Shown here one piece after another: positions 55,860 to 64,000 of a DNA stretch of 64,000 nt. Location: positions 785,001-849,000 of the forward strand of contig JAUIMM010002538.1 of the NCBI GenBank assembly GCA_031769625.1. Direction: 5' to 3'. The notes beneath the pieces are model-generated. The model made no database searches. It worked only from the letters and a program-made list of their open reading frames with translations, and was not told where the DNA came from. Position 1 is the stretch's first letter. Each line of letters begins with the position of its first letter. The stretch is from Taudactylus pleione (taxonomy: Eukaryota > Chordata > Amphibia > Anura > Myobatrachidae). A program made the position numbers and the translations under genes.

Positions 55860-58800
55860 CTGTGTGTATGCATCTTTATCCCCACAATCACATATAGCCA
55901 TCACCTCTACACGTCACTGGTGGTACAGATCATACTGTGTGAATGCAGCTTTATCCCCACAATCACATATAGCCAACTTCTCTACACAGCACTGGTGGTA
56001 CAGATGGTACCGTGTGTATGCAGCTTTATCCCCAGACTCACCTTACCCAACTCCTCTACAAGTCACTGTTGGTACAGATCATACTGTGTGAATGCAGCTA
56101 TATCCCTACAATAACATATAGCCAACACCTCTACACGTCACTGGTGGTACAGATCATACTGTGTGAATGCAGCTTTATCCCCACAATCACCTATAGCCAA
56201 CACCTCTACACGTCACTGGTGATACAGATCATACGGTGTGTATGCAGCTTTATCCCCACACTCACATATAGCCAACACCTCTACAAGTCACTGGTGGTAC
56301 AGATCACACCGTGTGTATGCAGCTTTATCCCCACAATCACATATAGCCAACACCTCTACACGACACTGGGGGTACAGATCGTACTGTGTGTATGTAGCAT
56401 TATCCCCGCAGTCACATATACCCAACACCTCTACAAGTCACTGGTGGTACAGATCGTACTGTGTGTATGCAGCTTTATCCCCGCACTCACATATAGCCAA
56501 CACCTCTACACAACACTGGGGGTACAGATCGTACTGTGTGTATGTAGCATTATCCCCGCACTCACATATACCCAACACCTCTACAAGTCACTGGTGGTAC
56601 AGATCACACCGTGTGTATGCAGCTTTATCCCCACAATCACATATAGCCAACACCTCTACACAACACTGGGGGTACAGATCGTACTGTGTGTATGTAGCAT
56701 TATCCCCGCACTCACATATACCCAACACCTCTACAAGTCACTGGTGGTACAGACCATACCGTGTGTATGCAGCTGTATCCCCGCAATCACATATAGCCAA
56801 CACCTCTACACGTCACTGGTGGTACAGATCATACTGTGTGTATGCAGCTTTATCTCCGCACTCACATATAGCCAACACCTCTATACGTCACTGGTGGTAC
56901 AGATCATACAGTGTGTATGCAGCTTTATCCCCGCACTCACATATAGCCAACAGCTCTACACATCACTGGTGGTACAGATGGTACCGTGTGTATGCAGCTA
57001 TATCCCCTCACCCGAATATTGCCTACACCTCTACACATCACTGGTGCTACAGATGGTACCGTGTGTATGCAGCTTTATCCCCGCACCGACATAGAGCCAA
57101 CACCTCTACACATTACTGGTGGTATAGATCATACCGTGTGAATGCAGCTTTATCCCCACTTTCACATATAGCCAACACCTCTACAAGTCACTGGTGGTAC
57201 AGATCATACTGTGTGTATGCAGCTTTATCCCCACACTCACATACAGCCAACAACTCTACACGTCACTGGTGGTACAGATCATACCGTGTCAATGCAGCTT
57301 TATCCCCACTTTCACATATAGCCAACACCTCTTCACGTCACTGGTGGTACAGATCATACTGTGTGTATGCAGCTTTATCCCCACACTCACATATAGCCAA
57401 CACCTCTACACGTCACTGGTGGTACAGATCGTACCGTGTGTATGCAGCTTTATCCCCACACTCACATATAGCCAACACCTCTACACGTCACTGGTGGTAC
57501 AGATCGTACCGTGTGTATGCAGCTTTATCCCCGCACTCACATATAGCCAACACCTCTACATGTCACTGGTGGTACAGATCATACCGTGTGTAGGCAGCTT
57601 TATCCCTGCACTCACATATAGCCAACACCTCTACACGTCACTGGTGGTACATATTGTACCGTGTGAATGCAGCTTTATCCCCACACTCACATATAGCCAA
57701 CACCTCTACACGTCACTGGTGGTACAGATCGTACCATGTGTATGCAGCTTTAAACCCGCACTCACATATAGCCAACACCTCTACACATCACTGGTGATAT
57801 AGATCGTACCGTGTGTATACAGCTTTATACTCGCACTCACATATAGCCAACACCTCTACAAGTCACTGGTGGTACAGATCGTACTGTGTGTATGCAGCTT
57901 TATCCCTGCACTCACATATACCCAACACCTCTACACGTCACTGGTGGTACAGATCGTACCATGTGAATGCAGCTTTATCCCCACACTCACATATAGCCAA
58001 CACCTCTACACGTCACTGGTGGTACAGATCGTACTTTGTGTATGCAGCTTTATCCCCTCAATCACATATAGCCAACACCTCTACGCATTACTGGTGATAT
58101 AGATCGTACTGTGTGTATGCAGCTTTATACCCGCACTCACATATAGCCAACAACTCTACAAGTCACTGGTGGTACAGATCGTGCCGTGTGTATGCAGCTT
58201 AATACCCGCACTCACATATAGCCAACAACTCTACACGTCACTGGTGGTATAGATCATACTGTGTGTATGTAGCTTTATCCCTGCACTCACATATAGCCAA
58301 CTCCCCTACACGTCACTGGTGGTACAGATCATACCGTGTGTATGCAGCTTTGTCATCGCACTCACATGTAGCCAACACCTCTACACATCACTGGTGGTAC
58401 TGATCATACCGTGTGTATGCAGCCTTATCCCCACACTCACATATAGCCAACACCTCTACATGTCACTGGTGATACAGATGGTACCATGTGTATACAGCTT
58501 TATCCCCACATTCACATATAGCAAACACCTTTACACATCACTGGTGGTACAGATCGTACTGTGTGTATGCAGCTTTATCCCAACACTCACATATAGCCAA
58601 CACCTCTACACTTCACTGGTGATACAGATGGTACCGTGTGTATGCAGCTTTATCCCCACACTCACATATACCCATCTCCTCTACAAGTCACTGGTGGTAC
58701 AGATCATACTGTGTGAATCCAGCTTTATCCCCACAATCACATATAGCCAACACCTGTACACATCACTGGTGGTAAAGATCGTACTGTTTGTATGCAGCTT

Positions 58801-61800
58801 TATCTGCACAATCACATATAGCCAACACCTCTACACGTCACTGGTGGTACAGATTGTACTGTGTGTATGCAGCTTTATCCCCACAATCACATATAGCCAA
58901 CACCTCTACACATCACTGGTGGTACAGATCATGCCTTGTGTATGCAGCTTTATCCCCGCTCTCACATATAGCCAACACCTCTACACGTCACTGGTGGTAC
59001 AGATCATACCCTGTGTATGCAGCTCTATCCCCACAATCACATATAGCCAACACCTCTACACATCACTGGTGGTACAGATCATGCCCTGTGTATGCAGCTC
59101 TATCCCCACACTCACATATAGCCAACACCTCTACACGTCACTGGTGGTACAGATCGTACTGTGTGTATGCAGCTTTATCCCCACAATCACATATAGCCAA
59201 CACCTCTACACGTTACTGGTTTTACAGATCATACTGTGTGTATGCAGCATTATCCCCACACTTACATATACCCAACACCTCCACATGTCACTGGTGATAT
59301 AGATCGTACCGTGTGTATGCAGCTTTATACCCGCACTCACATATAGCCAACAACTCTACAAGTCACTGTTGGTACAGATCGTACTGTGTGTATGCAGCTT
59401 TATCCCTGCACTCACATATAGCCAACACCTCTACACGTCACTGGTGGTACAGATCCTACCGTGTGAATGCAGAATTATCCCCACACTCACATATAGCCAA
59501 CACCTCTACACATCACTGGTGGTACAGATCGTACCGTGTGTATGCAGCTTTATCCCCACACTCACATAGAGCCAACACCTCTACACGTCACTGGTGATAT
59601 AGATCGTACTGTGTGTATGCAGCTTTATACCCGCACTCACATATAGCCAACAACTCTACAAGTCACTGGTGGTACAGATCGTACCGTGTGTATGCAGCTT
59701 ATTACCCGCACTCACATATAGCCAACACCTCTACATGTCACTGGCGGTACAGATCGTACTGTGTGTATGCATCTTTATCCCCACAATCACAGATAGCCAA
59801 CACCTCTACACGTCACTGGTGATACAGATCGTACCGTGTGTATGCAGCTTTATCCCCACAATCACATATAGCCAATACCTCTACACGTCACTGGTGGTAC
59901 AGATCATACTGTGTGAATGCAGCTTTATCCCCACAATCACATATAGCCAACACCTCTACACAGCACTGGTGGTACAGATGGTACAGTGTGTATGCAGCTC
60001 TATCCCCAGACTCACATATACCCAACTCCTCTACAAGTCTCTGGTGGTACAGATCATACTGTGTGAATGCAGCTTTATCCCCACAATAACATATAGCCAA
60101 CACCTCTGCATGTCACTGGCGGTATAGATCGTACTGTGTGTATGCATCTTTATCCCCACAATCACATATAGCCATCACCTCTACACGTCACTGGTGGTAC
60201 AGATCATACTGTGTGAATGCAGCTTTATCCCCACAATCACATATAGCCAACACCTCTACACAGCACTGGTGGTACAGATGGTACCGTGTGTATGCAGCTT
60301 TATCCCCAGACTCACCTTTACCCAACTCCTCTACAAGTCACTGGTGGTACAGATCATACTGTGTGAATGCAGCTTTATCCCCACAATAACATATAGCCAA
60401 CAACTCTACACGTCACTGGTGGTACAGATCATACTTTGTGAATGCAGCTTTATCCCCACAATCACATATAGCCAACACCTCTACACGTTACTGGTGATAC
60501 AGATCATACGGTGTGTATGCAGCTTTATCCCCACAATCACATATAGCCAACACCTCTACACGACACTGGGGGTACAGATCGTACTGTGTGTATATAGCTT
60601 TATCCCCGCACTCACATATAGCCAACACCTCTACACGTCACTGGTGGTACAGTTCATACTGTGTGTATGTAGCATTATCCCCGCACTCACATATACCCAA
60701 CACCTCTACAAGTCACTGGTGGTACAGACCATACCGTGTGTATGCAGCTGTATCCCCGCAATCACATATAGCCAACACCTCTACACGTCACTGGTGGTAC
60801 AGATCATACTGTGTGTATGCAGCTTTATCCCCGCTCTCACATATAGCCAACACCTCTACACGTCACTGGTGATACACTTCATGCTGTGTGTATGTAGCAT
60901 TATCCCGGCACTCACATATAGCCAACACCTCTACACGTCACTGGTGTTACAGATCGTACTGTGTGTATGCAGATTTATCCCCGCACTCACATATAGCCAA
61001 CAGCTCTACACATCACTGGTGGTACAGATGGTACCGTGTGTATGCAGCTATATCCCCTCACCCGAATATTGCCTACACCTCTACACATCACTGGTGCTAC
61101 AGATGGTACCGTGTGTATGCAGCTTTATCCCCGCACCCACATAGAGCCAACACCTCTACACATTACTGGTGGTACAGATCATACCGTGTGAATGCAGCTT
61201 TATCCCCACTTTCACATATAGCCAAAACCTCTACACGTCACTGGTGGTACAGATCATACCGTGTCAATGCAGCTTTATCCCCACTTTCACATATAGCCAA
61301 CACCTCTTCACGTCACTGGTGGTACAGATCATACTGTGTGTATGCAGCTTTATCCCCACACTCACATATAGCCAACACCTCTACACGTCACTGGTGGTAC
61401 AGATCGTACCGTGTGTATGCAGCTTTATCCCCGCACTCACATATAGCCAACACCTCTACACGTCACTGGTGGTACAGATCGTACCATGTGTATGCAGCTT
61501 TATCCCCACACTCACATATAGCCAACACCTCTACACGTCACTGGTGGTACAGATCGTACTGTGTGTATGCAGCTTTATCCTCGCACTCACATATAGCCAA
61601 CACCTCTACATGTCACTGGTGGTACAGATCATACCGTGTGTAGGCAGCTTTATCCCTGCACTCACATATAGCCAACACCTCTACACGTCACTGGTGGTAC
61701 ATTTTGTACCGTGTGAATGCAGCTTTATCCCCACACTCACATATAGCCAACACCTCTACACGTCACTGGTGGTACAGATCGTACCATGTGTATGCAGCTT

Positions 61801-63655
61801 TATCCCCGCACTCACATATAGCCAACACCTCTACACATCACTGGTGATATAGATCGTACCGTGTGTATACAGCTTTATACTCGCACTCACATATAGCAAA
61901 CACCTCTACAAGTCACTGGTGGTACAGATCGTACTGTGTGTATGCAGCTTTATACCTGCACTCACATATACCCAACACCTCTACACGTCACTGGTGGTAC
62001 AGATCGTACCGTGTGAATGCAGCTTTATCCCCACACTCACATATAGCCAACACCTCTACACGTCACTGGTGGTACAGATCGTACTTTGTGTATGCAGCTT
62101 TATCCCCACACTCACATATAGCCAACAACTCTACAAGTCACTGGTGGTACAGATCGTACCGTGTGTATGCAGCTTAATACCCGCACTCACATATAGCCAA
62201 CAACTCTACACGTCACTGGTGGTATAGATCATACTGTGTGTATGTAGCTTTATCCCCGCACTCACATATAGCCAACTCCCCTACACGTCACTGGTGGTAC
62301 AGATCATACCGTGTGTATGCAGCTTTGTCATCGCACTCACATGTAGCCAACACCTCTACACATCACTGGTGGTACTGATCATACCGTGTGTATGCAGCCT
62401 TATCCCCACACTCACATATAGCCAACACCTCTACATGTCACTGGTGGTACAGATGGTACCATGTGTATACAGTTTTATCCCCACACTCACATATAGCCAA
62501 CACCTTTACACGTCACTGGCGGTACAGATCGTACTGTGTGTATGCAGCTTTATCCCAACACTCACATATAGCCAACACCTCTACACTTCACTGGTGATAC
62601 AGATGGTACCGTGTGTATGCAGCTTTATCCCCACACTCACATATAGCCAACACCTCTACACATCACTGGTGGTACAGATCATGCCCTGTGTATGCAGCTC
62701 TATCCCCACAATCACATATAGCCAACACCTCTACACATCACTGGTGGTAAAGATCGTACTGTTTGTATGCAGCTTTATCTGCACAATCACATATAGCCAA
62801 CACCTCTACACGTCACTGGTGGTACAGATTGTACTGTGTGTATGCAGCTTTATCCCCAAAATCACATATAGCCAACACCTCTACACATCACTGGTGGTAC
62901 AGATCATGCCGTGTGTATGCAGCTTTATCCCCGCTCTCACATATAGCCAACACCTCTACACATCACTGGTGGTACAGATCATACCCTGTGTATGCAGCTC
63001 TATCCCCACAATCACATATAGCCAACACCTCTACACATCACTGGTGGTACAGATCATGCCCTGTGTATGCAGCTCTATCCCCACACTCACATATAGTCAA
63101 CACATCTACACATCACTGGTGGTACAGATCATACCCTGTGTATGCAGCTCTATCCCCACACTCACATATAGCCAACACCTCTACACATCACTGGTGGTAC
63201 AGATCGTACTGTGTGTATGCAGCTTTATCCCCACAATCACATATAGCCAACACCTCTACACGTTACTGGTTTTACAGATCATACTGTGTGTATGCAGAAT
63301 TATCCCCACACTTACATATACCCAACACCTCCACACGTCACTGGTGATATAGATCGTACCGTGTGTATGCAGCTTTATACCCGCACTCACATATAGCCAA
63401 CAACTCTACAAGTCACTGTTGGTACAGATCGTACTGTGTGTATGCAGCTTTATCCCTGCACTCACATATAGTCAACACCTCTACACGTCACTGGTGGTAC
63501 AGATCGTACAGTGTGAATGCAGCTGTATCCCCACATTCACATATAGCCAACACCTCTACACATCACTGGTGGTACAGATCGTACCGTGTGTATGCAGCTT
63601 TATCCCCACACTCACATATAGCCAACACCTCTACATGTCACTGGTGATATAGATC
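55860..63655. repeat. Pair of about 4-kb higher-order blocks near the right end
   Basis: The variant order in about 55.86-59.6 kb repeats in 60.14-63.65 kb. Matching markers are 3,975 or 4,050 bp apart over most of it: GCAGCTGTATCCCCGCAATC near 56768 and 60743, the CACCCGAATATTGCC unit near 57008 and 61058, GCAGCTTTGTCATCGCACTC near 58339 and 62314, and GTACTGTTTGTATGC near 58783 and 62758. The offset is about 4,274 bp at the left end. A less similar version of the same order lies at about 49.0-51.4 kb. Confidence 0.75.
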
Positions 63656-64000
63656 GTACTGTGTGTATGCAGCTTTATACCCGCACTCACATATAGCCAA
63701 CAACTCTACAAGTCACTGGTGGTACAGATCGTACCGTGTGTATGCAGCTTAATACCCGCACTCACATATAGCCATCACCTCTACATGTCACTGGCGGTAC
63801 AGATCGTACTGTGTGTATGCATCTTTATCCCCACAATCACAAATAGCCAACACCTCTACACGTCACTGGTGATACAGATCGTACCGTGTGTATGCAGCTT
63901 TATCCCCACAATCACATATAGCCAACACCTCTACACGTCACTGGTGGTACAGATCATACTGTGTGAATGCAGCTTTATCCCCACAATCACATATAGCCAA

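Larger units (their letters stand above)
12366..64000. repeat. 75-bp tandem satellite array (about 690 copies, open at right edge)
   Basis: Head-to-tail 75-bp units in a single orientation. The unit reads TGTGTATGCAGCTTTATCCC, then C(A/G)CACTC, then ACATATAGCCAACACCTCTA, then CA(C/T)(G/A)TCACTGGTGG, then TACAGATC(A/G)TAC(C/T)(G/A). Length is very stable; the rare indels are mostly 1-2 bp, plus a 6-bp ATACAT-type insertion and a single-case TGTATG insertion near 32107. Because 75 bp is 25 codons, two forward frames stay open for long runs (VQI.PCVCSFIPTLTYSQHLYTSLV and YAALSPHSHIANTSTRHWWYRSYRV). Stops arise from the recurrent TGGTGG to TGGTGA variant or from rare changes, and the third frame has TAG in TATAGCC. 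There is no upstream start in unique sequence, no splice evidence and no known domain. I call it non-coding satellite. Confidence 0.97.

Noticed and set aside
12366..64000. CRISPR-like repeat-spacer reading of the 75-mer
   Set aside because: Conserved and variable parts alternate only because of CpG decay at fixed columns. Variable sites are single dinucleotides, and there is no spacer of independent sequence.

Overview
This window is eukaryotic satellite DNA and I find no intact gene in it. About 94% is tandem repeat, in four unrelated families: a 39-bp unit (1-5731), a 22-bp unit (8621-11077, with a stub at 11677-11735), a short 26-bp minisatellite (12043-12262) and a very large 75-bp array (12366 to the right edge, about 690 copies). 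Both outer arrays run off the window. The host is most likely a vertebrate: the only protein-like remnant is a decayed CR1/L2-type LINE of the kind common in fish, amphibian and reptile genomes, there are vertebrate-type CCCTAA telomere-like hexamers, and variation in the arrays follows CpG to TpG/CpA decay, which suggests methylated DNA. An amphibian or fish is my guess, at low confidence.

Layout. 1-5731: 39-mer satellite, including a 1,268-bp higher-order duplication and a homogenised 41-bp run at its right edge. 5732-8620: AT-rich single-copy sequence with a frame-broken LINE reverse-transcriptase relic at about 5957-6855 and otherwise nothing recognisable. 8621-11735: 22-mer array, interrupted by a 62-bp island (10321-10382) and by a 599-bp inverted-repeat DNA transposon (MITE-like, 11078-11676). 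11736-12365: short unique stretch with telomere-like hexamers and the 26-mer minisatellite. 12366-64000: the 75-mer array. From about 12.4 to 43 kb it is built from large, nearly identical segmental copies (an 11.4-kb block repeated at a spacing of about 16.1-16.3 kb, with nested 1.2-kb and rearranged copies). From about 43 to 64 kb it has a different organisation, with blocks of about 4 kb.

The long open frames across 8.6-64 kb (up to 865 codons) come from the repeat periods. The 75-bp unit is exactly 25 codons and its usual form has no stop in two forward frames; the 22-bp unit cycles through all three frames every 66 bp. I do not call these coding. The notable observations are structural: CpG-decay columns in three independent satellites, nested higher-order organisation, a transposon lodged in a satellite, and a recurrent signature monomer that can be used to phase the array.
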